Assembly (NCBI RefSeq): GCF_000968535.2
Contig: NC_016112.1
Coordinates: forward strand, 186,001-250,000
Length of the DNA stretch: 64,000 nucleotides
Reading direction: 5' to 3'
From: Methylotuvimicrobium alcaliphilum 20Z
GTDB lineage: Bacteria > Pseudomonadota > Gammaproteobacteria > Methylococcales > Methylomonadaceae
Below the pieces are notes generated by a model. That model had not been told where the DNA came from. It did no database searches and was given only the letters and a program-made list of their open reading frames with translations. Shown one piece after another: positions 45,729 to 55,136 of this stretch. The position numbers were made by a program, and so were the translations under genes. The stretch's first letter is position 1. Each line of letters starts with the position of its first letter.

Positions 45729-45957
45729 CCTGATTAGCAAGATGCTTCAGCTTGCTGAAGCCAATTGTCCGAGCAGTGGCCAGTCGCAGCCACTTCTGCG
45801 GGACGGGTTATTTAACCCGTCCCCAACGTTTCGGTTTGCCCTAAACATTTCGGCTAACTTCGGCCAAAGTTAAAACGTTTAGGACGGGGTTGCAAACCCC
45901 GTCCTGCTAGGGTTATGCTGGTTTTTGGGCTTTAGCTGAAGAAACTTGCTAATCAGG
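45729..45957. repeat. R3 repeat next to the saccharopine dehydrogenase-like gene
   Basis: Ends are CCTGATTAGCAAGATGCTTC and GAAACTTGCTAATCAGG, reversed relative to the others. TGAGATTT flanks both sides (45721-45728 and 45958-45965); the right copy touches the stop codon of the neighbouring gene. Confidence 0.88.
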
Positions 45958-45964
45958 TGAGATT

Positions 45965-47326
45965 TTAGGTTTCGGAGGCATCGCGCACGCTTTCGAACAA
46001 ATCGATATCCCAAGCAACCAAATCGCGGCGAATCGCATCGGCTCGCGGTCGCGGCAGTATGCGCGCGAGATCCTCTCCGGTTATCACGCCGGATAGTGTC
46101 TGCGCTGACTTTGTGCGGAGATAATCCAAGGCATGCCAAGCCAGAATCGCAGCACTAGCCGCGGTTGGATAGGCGATGTAGGTCGCGCCGGCATAGGGCG
46201 AGTTCAATAATTCCGGGTAGCGTAAATAGCTCAGACCAACCGTTTCGATGGCGGTTTGACGTTCGTTACGCACCGTTTCGGATACGCGAATTTCAGCCGC
46301 CGCAGCAAAATGCGCTCGCCGAATCGTACCGTTGCGCAAATATTCCTCGATACGCCGAGGCTTGTTCATGCCCGGCAGAATTGCGCGGACCATCGCCTCG
46401 ATCGTCATTTCCGGTCGGTCCGGCAGACTGCGTTTCGACAATAGATTGAGTTGAAACAGCGCTTTGACCAACTCAACTTCCGAGCCGCCAGTGTAGACGC
46501 CGATCGATTCGATCTCGGGGAACGAACGGTGCAGGGACAACAACTCTTCCTGATATAGCGGATACTGCCGGCTCGGACTGGCTTCGTGAGGAAAATGATA
46601 TTCGCGCGCCTCGCTGAACGGATCGAGCACCAACATGCGGCCGTCACGTAAGATTCGCGGGTGTTGCGCCAACTCTTCCAGAGCCACGACCGGCGACCAG
46701 GAAAAGACGATCGAATCCGAATCGATATCTTCGAGCAAATAAAGATCGATACTCTCCACTTCGAGATCTTTCCGGTCGGTCGCCAACAGGTCGTGCATCC
46801 GGCGGCCGATGAGAAAATTGGTGACGCCCGGCGACACGCCCATGTTGATCAGCGCGGCGATTCCGCGCTCGCGAAGTGCCGTATCGTAAGCATATTGCGC
46901 GAAAGTCAGCGTGCGCTCGGTTTTCGCGCCATAAATATCCGAAGCCAGATCCACGGTGTGTGCGCCGATTCGAAGCGCGAGTTCAAGCATGGCCCCGTTG
47001 AACTCCGGCAGCGCCGCGTTTACCAACAATGTGGCGCCGGTCAGTTCTTGCTCGTGTGCAGGCTCCAACGCGAAGACCGAGCTGAAATCCGAAAGTTTGA
47101 TGAAATCGATATATTCAAACAATTGCTCGGCATGAAACAGCGCATCCCGGGCCTCATCCGGATTGCGAACATAAACGACAAAACGGATGGCTACGCCGTC
47201 CCGCTCGGCCAATTCCGAAAAACAAATCAGCATTGCCGAACCCACTGCACCGAGTCCGAAGAACACAATTTTAATCGGTATCATAGTATTCTCGTCCGTT
47301 ATCACGAGCGGGTGATTGATTTCCAT
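45965..47326 (-). CDS. Saccharopine dehydrogenase-like NAD(P)-binding protein
   Basis: The product has 453 residues. The N-terminal Rossmann fold has IVFFGLGAVGSAMLICFSEL; later ATLLVNAALPEFNGAMLELA and INMGVSPGVTNFLIGRR match the saccharopine dehydrogenase/carboxynorspermidine synthase superfamily. The C-terminal part is the substrate domain (VGLSYLRYPELLNSPYAGAT). The true substrate is unknown. Start 47326 has AGGA 9 bases upstream; a second Met 14 codons later directly precedes the Rossmann fold. It is monocistronic. Confidence 0.85.
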   Translation of the reverse strand: MEINHPLVITDENTMIPIKIVFFGLGAVGSAMLICFSELAERDGVAIRFVVYVRNPDEARDALFHAEQLFEYIDFIKLSDFSSVFALEPAHEQELTGATLLVNAALPEFNGAMLELALRIGAHTVDLASDIYGAKTERTLTFAQYAYDTALRERGIAALINMGVSPGVTNFLIGRRMHDLLATDRKDLEVESIDLYLLEDIDSDSIVFSWSPVVALEELAQHPRILRDGRMLVLDPFSEAREYHFPHEASPSRQYPLYQEELLSLHRSFPEIESIGVYTGGSEVELVKALFQLNLLSKRSLPDRPEMTIEAMVRAILPGMNKPRRIEEYLRNGTIRRAHFAAAAEIRVSETVRNERQTAIETVGLSYLRYPELLNSPYAGATYIAYPTAASAAILAWHALDYLRTKSAQTLSGVITGEDLARILPRPRADAIRRDLVAWDIDLFESVRDASET

Positions 47327-47579
47327 GTTTGAAATCCTGTCGACTAGGCGATTTTGGAGAGCTGAAAGTACTGAAAGCGCAGGCGCTTGTCAAATACGAG
47401 TGAGGACTTCACGAATTTAATTCAAACGGTGCGCCTTATATGTCAGGGCAGGAAACTAACACGTAGAAGGAGGTAGCGTGTAGGCTGCGCATCGCGCACC
47501 CTACGGCGCTCATGATATCCTGGAAACTGTTGATAATCATAGGTTATAAAGCGCCAGGTATTCTCTCAAAATCCATAAA
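47327..47579. other. Intergenic, no gene seen
   Basis: Contains the promoter region of the saccharopine dehydrogenase-like gene. AAGGAGGTAGCGTGTAGGCT at about 47467 looks like a ribosome site but no frame follows. Confidence 0.4.
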
Positions 47580-47895
47580 CCTAAAAAGAGCAGTTGAGAG
47601 CCTCAAACTACCGTTCGCCCTTCGACAGGGCTCTCCTGAGCGCAGCCGAAGGGCTCAGGATGAACGGTAGTTTGAGGCTTCACCAAGCCGGTGAAAGTGT
47701 TGTAAATCCTTCATGTATTGACTCGGCTTTCAAGAAAAATCTTTTTTATATTTAAAATCAATAACTTGACAATATGCAAAAATACAAAAAAATACGTAAA
47801 ACAGCGACTGTTTTATAGTAACGCCATGCGACCGAAGGGTGCTTACTTTGCTCAGCACGAACGGCCTACAACACATGTCAACTGCTCTTTTTAGG
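47580..47895. repeat. R4 repeat with an internal insertion
   Basis: It starts CCTAAAAAGAGCAGTTGA and ends CAACTGCTCTTTTTAGG. Compared with the copy at 35910-36099, a block of about 110 bp (roughly 47727-47840, AT-rich) has been added in the middle. GACAGGGCTCTCCTGAGCGC and CGAAGGGCTCAGGATGAACG form a palindrome. Confidence 0.75.
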
Positions 47896-48160
47896 ATAAA
47901 ACAGTCATTGGTAAATGTTCGGACATCGTTGGCAAAAAACGGTAATTCAGGCGTAATTGTTGGCTATGTGAATGTGCCTTGTGTTCTATTGTCTTTCTCG
48001 TTGATTGACTTTTTGAGACACAGGTTGGAATACATGCAGGCTTGTTGTAGGATTCCATCCATAACTCAAATGCCTCGGGCTTTTTCAATCGCATTGCGGC
48101 TACGACTAATAGAAAGTAAGGAATATGCACAAAATAACTGCTACAAGTAGTAGGCTTTGC
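47896..48160. other. Intergenic, no supported gene
   Basis: Open frames run through this stretch but none has a ribosome site or a recognisable product. Confidence 0.4.
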
Positions 48161-48313
48161 GGCGATTCGGTGACTCGCTTGACAGGACGCCGTGAATACT
48201 TCCATGTAGGCTTGACGGCGGAATCTGATTGCCATGGATGGCATGAATGCAGATTTTGCAGGAGCAAAAATCTGCCCTGCCGCCGACACCTGTCAATCGA
48301 GCCACCGAGCCCC
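48161..48313 (+). repeat. R6 repeat
   Basis: It starts GGCGATTCGGTGACTCGC and ends CGAGCCACCGAGCCCC, imperfect inverted ends. The interior has TTGACAGGACGCCGTGAATA and GCAGATTTTGCAGGAGCAAA, modules shared with R1 and R2. Confidence 0.6.
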
Positions 48314-48421
48314 CTCCCAGAAGTTGTCGAAGTTATTTCATGCTCGTTCCTAAACGGAAAAATTTTCATTTTATCGTTAGTGAGTCCTCATTCATTGGTA
48401 AGCTTTCTCTCTAGCACTATT

Positions 48422-49273
48422 ATGCAAACTGACAATCGTCCAAAATCCAGAAAAACACTACTCATCGGCTTGATCGCTACGTTAGCGGGGATTGGCTTAG
48501 CCGTCTATTTTTCGATGGATCGGGAAGCTGTCGGCCCGGAACAAGAAACCGCAACCGAAACGATTCGCCGTTTTTCGAAGCCGGATGCTTACGCTGCATT
48601 GCAAGAATTATACGGTAGCGAATTCTCCGGCGAATCGATTAAAACCGAATCTGGGGAATTAGCCGGTTTTTGGTTCGAGCAAGGTTTTTCGATCGGCGAT
48701 CGCGATTATTATGTGATATTCGGTAAGGCTCAGAAAATCGACCCGGAAACGGGAGCTCCGTTGGATAGTCATGTGCAGGGCGTTAAGGTCGGTGCGGCGA
48801 CTTACCGGTTGGATTCGGACGGCTGGCGCGCAATCGGCATGCAAACCGGAATCGGCGAAATCGGTTCCTGGGGCGAAGCGCCCGATATTAAGCAGGCGGA
48901 AATTTTGACTTTATCGTCCAAGCGGATCGCGTTCATGCTCGACTTCGGCTACGGCATGGGCGGTTATTTCGATGACGGCAAAGTGCTGTTCGGTTTCGAC
49001 GGCGCGACTTGGGCCGATTTGGGTTTTGTGCAGACCGGCGGCAATAATGCGGGGGGCTGCGATGATGAGCCGCTGCCTTCCGGGATTACGATTCCTTGTT
49101 GGTCTTATACCGGCACAATTTCGGTATTAAGCGATATTCATCACGGCTATCCGGATTTATTGGTCGCGCGAACCGGCACCCAAAGCGGGGATGAGCAGCA
49201 CCCGATTAACTCGGCAGAAAACGCCGTGTATCGTTTCGACGGCGATAAGTATGCGGATACGGGCAGTGACTGA
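48422..49273 (+). CDS. Hypothetical membrane-anchored protein
   Basis: The product has 283 residues: a basic start (MQTDNRPKSRKTL), one anchor helix (LLIGLIATLAGIGLAVYFSM), and a periplasmic domain with several beta-strand repeats (DRDYYVIFGKAQKIDPETG, SSKRIAFMLDFGYGMGGYFD, GYPDLLVARTGTQSGDEQHP). Two Cys (AGGCDDEP, IPCWSY) may form a disulfide. The pattern resembles FG-GAP/VCBS-like domains but I cannot name the family. ATG 48422 is chosen since the hydrophobic anchor follows it; a longer frame would run through an R6 repeat. Confidence 0.65.
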   Translation: MQTDNRPKSRKTLLIGLIATLAGIGLAVYFSMDREAVGPEQETATETIRRFSKPDAYAALQELYGSEFSGESIKTESGELAGFWFEQGFSIGDRDYYVIFGKAQKIDPETGAPLDSHVQGVKVGAATYRLDSDGWRAIGMQTGIGEIGSWGEAPDIKQAEILTLSSKRIAFMLDFGYGMGGYFDDGKVLFGFDGATWADLGFVQTGGNNAGGCDDEPLPSGITIPCWSYTGTISVLSDIHHGYPDLLVARTGTQSGDEQHPINSAENAVYRFDGDKYADTGSD

Positions 49274-49325
49274 TCCGAGATTGGCCGGGCAATTTTCATA
49301 AACACGCATTATTTCGTATGCGTTT

Positions 49326-49580
49326 AACCTAGAAAAAGCATTCCTCCATGAAGATCATGAAGAAGAATAAGAAGTTAATTCAATAACTTGCCCTTCCTTA
49401 ACAAATGAAGCACCACCCATGACCTGAAGACCGAAAAATGTTAAAGCTGGGCTTGTCATTTGTTTTTGTACAACTTTCGCTCACCCGAAAGATTAGTTGG
49501 AATGCTGGGATGTTTAGGTAATTTCTTGAAATACTTTACTAACTTCATGTGCTTCATGATTGAACTGCCGAATTTGGGTT
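49326..49580. repeat. R5 repeat
   Basis: It starts AACCTAGAAAAAGCATTCC and ends CTGCCGAATTTGGGTT, with CCATGAAGATCATGAAGAAG and CTTCATGTGCTTCATG near the ends. It lies at the 3' side of the TolC-like gene. Confidence 0.7.
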
Positions 49581-49590
49581 TCAAGCTCCG

Positions 49591-51366
49591 TCATTTCGAA
49601 ATCAATCCCGCCAGATCGACTTTGCTGTAACCGAGAAGGGTGCCGGTTGCATAGGCCAGGTCGATCAACCCGACTTGATAATCAGCAATAGCCCTGACTT
49701 CCTTCATTTGTGCATCGCCGAGTTTGGTGAGCATTTCCAATACTTCGGTCATCGTCCGCAAGCCTTCTTCAAATTGCTTGAGTTCCGCGTCGTAGTTGGC
49801 TCCAACCAGTACGACGTTTTGCCGGGCTGCGATGATGCGCTGCCAATTCTGCGAAACGGTGTCCAGGGCATCATATATTTCTCGGCGCACGGTTAGTTCT
49901 TTTAAATCGCGCGTCGTCAAGCGTTGCAATCTTTGCTGCACGGCGCGCGACAGGCGCGATTTGCGCAGTTCGTTGGTCAACGGAATTTCCAGTCTCAAAC
50001 CGACCGACCAGTCGTCGTAGCGTCCGGTAAATGTATCGCCGTAGGCCCCCCCGAAATCGTTGGTGTCGCGGCCTTGCGTTCCGTAGCTGTAGTCCAACAT
50101 GAACATCGGCAAGGTTTGATTTTCCAAATAGTCGATCTTGGTCGCGTCGGCAGCGAGTTTTAATTCCAATTCCAACAGTTCCAAGCGGCCGTCTAATGCT
50201 TTTCGGGCCAGCGCTTCGCGGTCGAAATCGAAACTGACCAGCATCGGCGAGGTTTCGGGAATCATAATCGTGGATGTATCGATGCCGTAACGCTTGTCGT
50301 TGAGAAACTGCAATAATTGGCGTTGGCTAAGTTTGAGGCGGGTATTCGCGACGATCAAAGACTCCATGCGTTCGGCCACGCCGATTTCGGCTCGGTTGAT
50401 TTCGATCGCGGCGGTCAAGCCTTCTTCGACGCGGCGTTTGACCATCGTTAGATTTTGCTGTGCGATTTCGTATTGTTGACGGCGGATGTCCAATTCCCCC
50501 CAGGCGGCATAAAGCGCCCAATAGGCCTTGTCGACTGTGGCCAATACGCGGATCGATTGCAGTCGAGTTTTGAGGTCGACGATTTGTTGTTCGTAGCGTG
50601 CGATCCGAATGCCGGCGACATTGGTCGATATACCGGCATCGCGCAATAACGGTTGGCTCATCGAGAAACGCAGCGCGCTTCGGTATTGGTCGGAGGCCAC
50701 GAAGCGGCTTTTGCTTTTGTTTTCGAGCGGGGTACTGAGTATCACTGTTCCGCCGGTTCGTAGCGGAATCATGATGCCGGCCTCGACATCCCATTGTTCG
50801 GCGCTTTGCGGCATGTAGCCTAGTTTGGCGATTTCGTCATTCAACGGCGAGTTTTTGTCGACAGCCTTGAAGTTTACGACATCGCCGTCGAGAAAAGGCG
50901 TGTCTTTATTCGAATACTTGGCGCGCGCGAAAATCAGATCGTCAAACCGGGCCTCTTCTTCGCTGACGACCGTGGCGGCGATGCTCGGGTCGATCAGCGC
51001 GATTTTTAAGTCGAGATTGTTGGTCAACGCCATTGCGCGCGCATCGGCGATCGTCAGTGCATGGCTTTCTTCCACGGCTTCGGTTGTGCCTTTTTCTTCG
51101 AGCACAATGGGAGGTGCTGTCAAATCCAGCTTTTTCGGATCGGCTCTGAATTCGGCAATCGCGGAGTCGAGTGTCTTCGGCTCGGCTCTCGACAGATCCG
51201 GCAGGGCAAGGTCTTCGTCACGTTGCATACGCTCTTCGACTTTTTGCACCAGCTCGGGCTTCGGCCCGGTATCGAAATAGAAAGAACAACCCGACAATAA
51301 AGCGAATGCACCGGAAACCGTCAAATTCCGGTGAAGGCGTGCAATCGGGAAATGAGTTTTCAACAT
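49591..51366 (-). CDS. TolC-family outer-membrane efflux protein
   Basis: This 591-residue lipoprotein has a lipobox-like LLSGCSF at residue 25. Two repeats of long coiled-coil helices with the typical E-x-x-x-A-x-x-N-P motif region (ADARAMALTNNLDLKIAL, DKAYWALYAAWGELDIRRQQ, LRLEIPLTNELRKSRLSRAV) make the trimeric outer-membrane channel. It is the third gene of an operon in which the ABC transporter comes first, then the HlyD adaptor (26 bp upstream of it), then this gene. The three form a complete tripartite export system. Confidence 0.88.
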   Translation of the reverse strand: MLKTHFPIARLHRNLTVSGAFALLSGCSFYFDTGPKPELVQKVEERMQRDEDLALPDLSRAEPKTLDSAIAEFRADPKKLDLTAPPIVLEEKGTTEAVEESHALTIADARAMALTNNLDLKIALIDPSIAATVVSEEEARFDDLIFARAKYSNKDTPFLDGDVVNFKAVDKNSPLNDEIAKLGYMPQSAEQWDVEAGIMIPLRTGGTVILSTPLENKSKSRFVASDQYRSALRFSMSQPLLRDAGISTNVAGIRIARYEQQIVDLKTRLQSIRVLATVDKAYWALYAAWGELDIRRQQYEIAQQNLTMVKRRVEEGLTAAIEINRAEIGVAERMESLIVANTRLKLSQRQLLQFLNDKRYGIDTSTIMIPETSPMLVSFDFDREALARKALDGRLELLELELKLAADATKIDYLENQTLPMFMLDYSYGTQGRDTNDFGGAYGDTFTGRYDDWSVGLRLEIPLTNELRKSRLSRAVQQRLQRLTTRDLKELTVRREIYDALDTVSQNWQRIIAARQNVVLVGANYDAELKQFEEGLRTMTEVLEMLTKLGDAQMKEVRAIADYQVGLIDLAYATGTLLGYSKVDLAGLISK

Positions 51367-51392
51367 AAATCGTCTATTCTCGTTAAAACGCG

Positions 51393-52724
51393 CTATTTAT
51401 CGGATTTTCTGTGTGTTTGAATACGGTCCAGATCGCGATATGGATGCTCCGGCGTCAACATCGGCGGGAAGCCGTTCAACTGCCGCCATATTTCGAAGCC
51501 GATACTGACTTGTTCCAGCAGAATCCAAGCCTTGACAGCGCCGCCTTGGCGTAAAAAGCGCTCGGAAGGCCACAAATGATCGCTTTCGTCGGGTACGATC
51601 ATTACGCGAAATTTACCTTGGCCATTGTCGCTCGCATCGACGAAGGCGACGGTGCCGCCGAACGTACCGACCGCGACTTCAGGCCAACCGACGAATTGAA
51701 TCGCGGGCCATCCTTCGAACATCAATCGAGCATGATGCCCAGGTAAAATTAATGGCGCATCGTTGCCGGATACCCAAACTTCGACCGCGCGAGCATCGAT
51801 ATCCGGTATCAGAATCAACAGCGGATCGCCTTGCTTAACCATTTGACCTTGCGGGTTTAACAACAAGCGCAATACGGTGCCGCTCCGTGGAGCGGTAATG
51901 CTTTGCGATTGTTGTCGGGCAATACTGACTTCATTACTGACGAGGCTATTGCGGATATCCTCGATCTCGCCGAGAATTTTGTTCTTTGAGGCGGTCGTCG
52001 AATCGATTCTAGCTTGCGCATCGGCACGAATTTGATTGATATCGGCCTCTGCGGCATTTTGTTCGGCCTTTGCCGATTGCAGCGCGGCTTTCGCACTGTT
52101 TAGCGAGCGAATTCCGACGATTGCATCGCGTTCGGCGACTTCGAAATCGCGCCTTGACACCAGTCCGTCACCTAGGAGGCGCGAAAATCTATTTTGCTGT
52201 AAAAGCGCGGTATCGTAAGATGCCTGAGCCGAAACCAACGCTTCGGAAGCCGCTGCCACTTTTTGCTGCGCCATGTTCAGTTTATACTGCGCGGCGGCGA
52301 CTCTCATGTCGCGCACGGTCAGCAAGCTGTCGATTTGGATTTCGTAAGAGTCGAGCTCTCGTTGCTTGGCGTCCAGTTTGGCGATATTGGCTTCCTGTTG
52401 ACGTTTCAAGCGTTCCGGCAATAACGGGTCGATATCGACGACTTCAACTAATAAATCGCCTTCTTTCACCTTCGCGCCTTCCTTGGCATGCCATTGCAAG
52501 ATTCGACCGGAAACCGGCGAATCGACGGTTTGTTGTCGCTCAAGGGGTGCAAAGGCCGAGACATATCCAGTACCGTTGACGTTTTGCTGCCAGGGCAAAA
52601 ACAGTGCGAATATCGGTATCAGAATGAACAACCAGGCGAATATCGTCACGATCTGTCCCACAAAACGAGGGGTCTGTGAGGCACTCAATACCGATAATAA
52701 TGGATGATGATCTTGTGTCTGCAT
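51393..52724 (-). CDS. HlyD-family periplasmic adaptor
   Basis: The product has 443 residues: an N-terminal membrane helix (FAWLFILIPIFALFLPW), a biotinyl-lipoyl half (SGRILQWHAKEGAKVKEGDL), a long coiled coil (LDAKQRELDSYEIQIDSLLT to ARIDSTTASKNKILGEIED), the second lipoyl half (ITAPRSGTVLRLLLNPQGQM) and a C-terminal beta-barrel. It bridges the inner-membrane ABC protein and the TolC-like channel. It begins 13 bp after the ABC gene. Confidence 0.9.
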   Translation of the reverse strand: MQTQDHHPLLSVLSASQTPRFVGQIVTIFAWLFILIPIFALFLPWQQNVNGTGYVSAFAPLERQQTVDSPVSGRILQWHAKEGAKVKEGDLLVEVVDIDPLLPERLKRQQEANIAKLDAKQRELDSYEIQIDSLLTVRDMRVAAAQYKLNMAQQKVAAASEALVSAQASYDTALLQQNRFSRLLGDGLVSRRDFEVAERDAIVGIRSLNSAKAALQSAKAEQNAAEADINQIRADAQARIDSTTASKNKILGEIEDIRNSLVSNEVSIARQQSQSITAPRSGTVLRLLLNPQGQMVKQGDPLLILIPDIDARAVEVWVSGNDAPLILPGHHARLMFEGWPAIQFVGWPEVAVGTFGGTVAFVDASDNGQGKFRVMIVPDESDHLWPSERFLRQGGAVKAWILLEQVSIGFEIWRQLNGFPPMLTPEHPYRDLDRIQTHRKSDK

Positions 52725-52737
52725 AAGGCCAATGAAT

Positions 52738-54807
52738 CTATAAATCGATGGTTCGTTGACAAATTTGTGCGATCGTTTTCGACCCGGTCAGCACCAACAA
52801 GGTCCATGGCGCATCGTCCGCGAATAATACATCGCGGGCCGGGCTGTCGGCGAAATGTTTCCAGTCGTCAAGCAGTTCATCGAGAATCAATACGCGTGGG
52901 TTCCCAATGATTGCGCGGGCGAGTAACAATTTTCGGGTTTGGCTGGAGGATAACGGAGAACCGGCCGAATTAAGTACGGTATAAAGACCTTCCGGTAATT
53001 GTTTTTGCTCGGGAAAGATGCCTAAACGATTCACTACATCCCTAACTTGATGCACACTGATGTCGGGTCGTCCCAGTCGGACATTTTCGATGATCGTATC
53101 CTCAATGATTTCAGTGCGCCCGGCCACCGCGACCGATTGCCGGAGACTTTCCAAGCGAATTTCGCGCATATCGATGTGATTGATTTCGACATGGCCGTGA
53201 CTAGGTAAGCGCAGTCCGGTCAACAATTCGGCGAGCGATGATTTGCCCGTTCCTGGGCCTCCGAATAGCGCAACCTTTTCGCCGGGCATGATTTCGAAGG
53301 TCATATTTTTAAACGCTGTATAGCGATTATGATAGGTCAACGTCAAATCATAAACGCCGACATGCGCCGGTTCCGACAGTTTTAACACGTCTCCGGTTTC
53401 TCGTTCGACCGTCAGGTCGAGTAAATGTCCCAGTTTGTCGACCCCCGCCATTAAATCGTAATAACTTTCCAATTTCTTTTTTAATTGGGCAAACGAAGCC
53501 AGTACGCCGGAAACGATCAGCTCGGCCGCGACCAACTGCCCGAGACTAAGCTGTCCTTCCATGACTAATATCCCTCCAACGGCCAATAATGTCGTACTGG
53601 CCACGGCATATAAGGCGTAAAGACTGTATTGTTGGTTCAATAGAATGCGGTAATGGCGTTTACGGGTATTTAAGTATTCATAAGCCAGTTCATCGGTGCG
53701 CTCTCGCGCCAGTTCCGGGCCGCCTGAAAACTTAAAAGTTTGGCCGTTGCGCGCCAAAGTTTCCAGCCAGGCGACCACTGCGTATTTGGCATAGGATTCA
53801 TCTATCGAGGTTTCAACGCCTTTGCGGCCCTGTACAAAAATGACGAATGCAATCCATAAGACAACAATCAAACCGAACAGTAACAACAACGGATGATAGG
53901 CGGCCAATACCAGTAAGCCGATCACGCCCTGCATAGCGATGGCAAAGCCGTCCAGCAACAAAAAGGCGCCGGCTTTTTGTACCGTGAGGATATCGAAAAA
54001 ACGGTTAACCAATTCCTGACCGTTTTTATCGTCGTATTTCGACCATTCGACATTCGGTAGCCGATTGCCGAGATCGGCTGCCATGCGGACAAAGACGCGG
54101 CGCTGAATCAATTCGACCAAGTAAGACTGGATTATCGAAATTGCGCCGTAAAACACCAAAAAGATGAACAATAGCGTCGATAATACCGTCAACGGCTGCA
54201 TCATTCCGCCCAAGGCCACAGTGTTGACGAGCGACTGAACCGCGGCGGGTGTTGCAAGGCTCAACAATCCGGATGCGATGGCCAGCACAATGACATGCCA
54301 CAGGTCTTTTTTCTCGACTTTAATCATTTCAAACAGCCGTTGCAGGGGCGGCATATGCTCATGGTCGTGCTCATGATGGGACGAAGCATCCATCGGTGCT
54401 TTTAACTCGACTAAATACCATTCGAGTAACCGGTCGCAGGGACAGTTGAGCAATTCCATGAGTTCATTGAGTTTGAAAACATGCGCCGTGACTAGGTGAC
54501 CATCGATCAATGTGCCTTTGATCCGGCCTCGGCTAAAGCCCGACAATACCAACCAGCGTCCGTCATCAAGGGGTTTGAGTAGCTGCGTTAAATGCCCGGA
54601 GGCGATCGCGGCTTGATCGATCGTCAGCATCAGCTCATGGCTGATCAATCCAAGCTTGTTGGCTGTTAAATGAAAGTTATCCGAAACGGCGCTGGACGGA
54701 ACTTCATGTTGATGCAGGCCTTTATCATGTGCCGAACTGCCCATTTCCGACAGCAGGTAATCAAACAATGTCCTGAGTACGGTTTGACTGAATGCTTTTT
54801 GCGTCAT
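52738..54807 (-). CDS. ABC exporter (permease-ATPase) of a type I-like system, divergent ATPase
   Basis: This 689-residue fusion has an N-terminal domain of about 140 residues with a His-rich linker (HHEHDHEHM), six membrane helices, then the ATPase. Walker A is GGPGTGKSS and Walker B VLILDEL. The signature is LSSSQ instead of LSGGQ, and the switch histidine after Walker B is replaced (LLVLTGSKT), so ATP hydrolysis may be weak or rely on unusual residues. No peptidase C39 domain is obvious. It is the first gene of the ABC-HlyD-TolC operon. The exported substrate is unknown and no candidate gene with RTX repeats lies in the window. Confidence 0.88.
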   Translation of the reverse strand: MTQKAFSQTVLRTLFDYLLSEMGSSAHDKGLHQHEVPSSAVSDNFHLTANKLGLISHELMLTIDQAAIASGHLTQLLKPLDDGRWLVLSGFSRGRIKGTLIDGHLVTAHVFKLNELMELLNCPCDRLLEWYLVELKAPMDASSHHEHDHEHMPPLQRLFEMIKVEKKDLWHVIVLAIASGLLSLATPAAVQSLVNTVALGGMMQPLTVLSTLLFIFLVFYGAISIIQSYLVELIQRRVFVRMAADLGNRLPNVEWSKYDDKNGQELVNRFFDILTVQKAGAFLLLDGFAIAMQGVIGLLVLAAYHPLLLLFGLIVVLWIAFVIFVQGRKGVETSIDESYAKYAVVAWLETLARNGQTFKFSGGPELARERTDELAYEYLNTRKRHYRILLNQQYSLYALYAVASTTLLAVGGILVMEGQLSLGQLVAAELIVSGVLASFAQLKKKLESYYDLMAGVDKLGHLLDLTVERETGDVLKLSEPAHVGVYDLTLTYHNRYTAFKNMTFEIMPGEKVALFGGPGTGKSSLAELLTGLRLPSHGHVEINHIDMREIRLESLRQSVAVAGRTEIIEDTIIENVRLGRPDISVHQVRDVVNRLGIFPEQKQLPEGLYTVLNSAGSPLSSSQTRKLLLARAIIGNPRVLILDELLDDWKHFADSPARDVLFADDAPWTLLVLTGSKTIAQICQRTIDL

Positions 54808-54993
54808 TACGAAGAGAGTTGAATAAGTAAGCTGAAAATGGAAAGTGTAACGCTAAAACTTCAATAGCTTATTAAAATCTGCTTACAAAATTCTTACTTG
54901 ATTGATTCGGTTAAGATTCGGGTATGAATTGCATGCACCATTTTAAAGACTCCGGCTGGTCCCCTTATTAAAGTGAAGCCGAATTTTTACAAG

Positions 54994-55076
54994 TATACCT
55001 TTCGCACTTTGAATTTCGGCATTGCTTAAAGAGGGACCGAACACCCCGGTGACGAATTTTGGTCTACGAAGTATAT
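54994..55076 (-). repeat. R1 repeat, internally deleted
   Basis: It starts TATACCTTTCGCACTTTGAA and ends GAATTTTGGTCTACGAAGTA TA. About half of the element is missing. It lies in the promoter region between the ABC operon and the GspE-like gene. Confidence 0.8.
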
Positions 55077-55136
55077 GGACCCGTCTCTAAAATTTTAGCT
55101 AAGCTGTACGAGTATGTTGTTAAATAAATAAGGCTT

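Noticed and set aside
48125-48421. N-terminal extension of the 48422 protein
   Set aside because: The extension translates an R6 repeat; the hydrophobic anchor and normal start follow at 48422.
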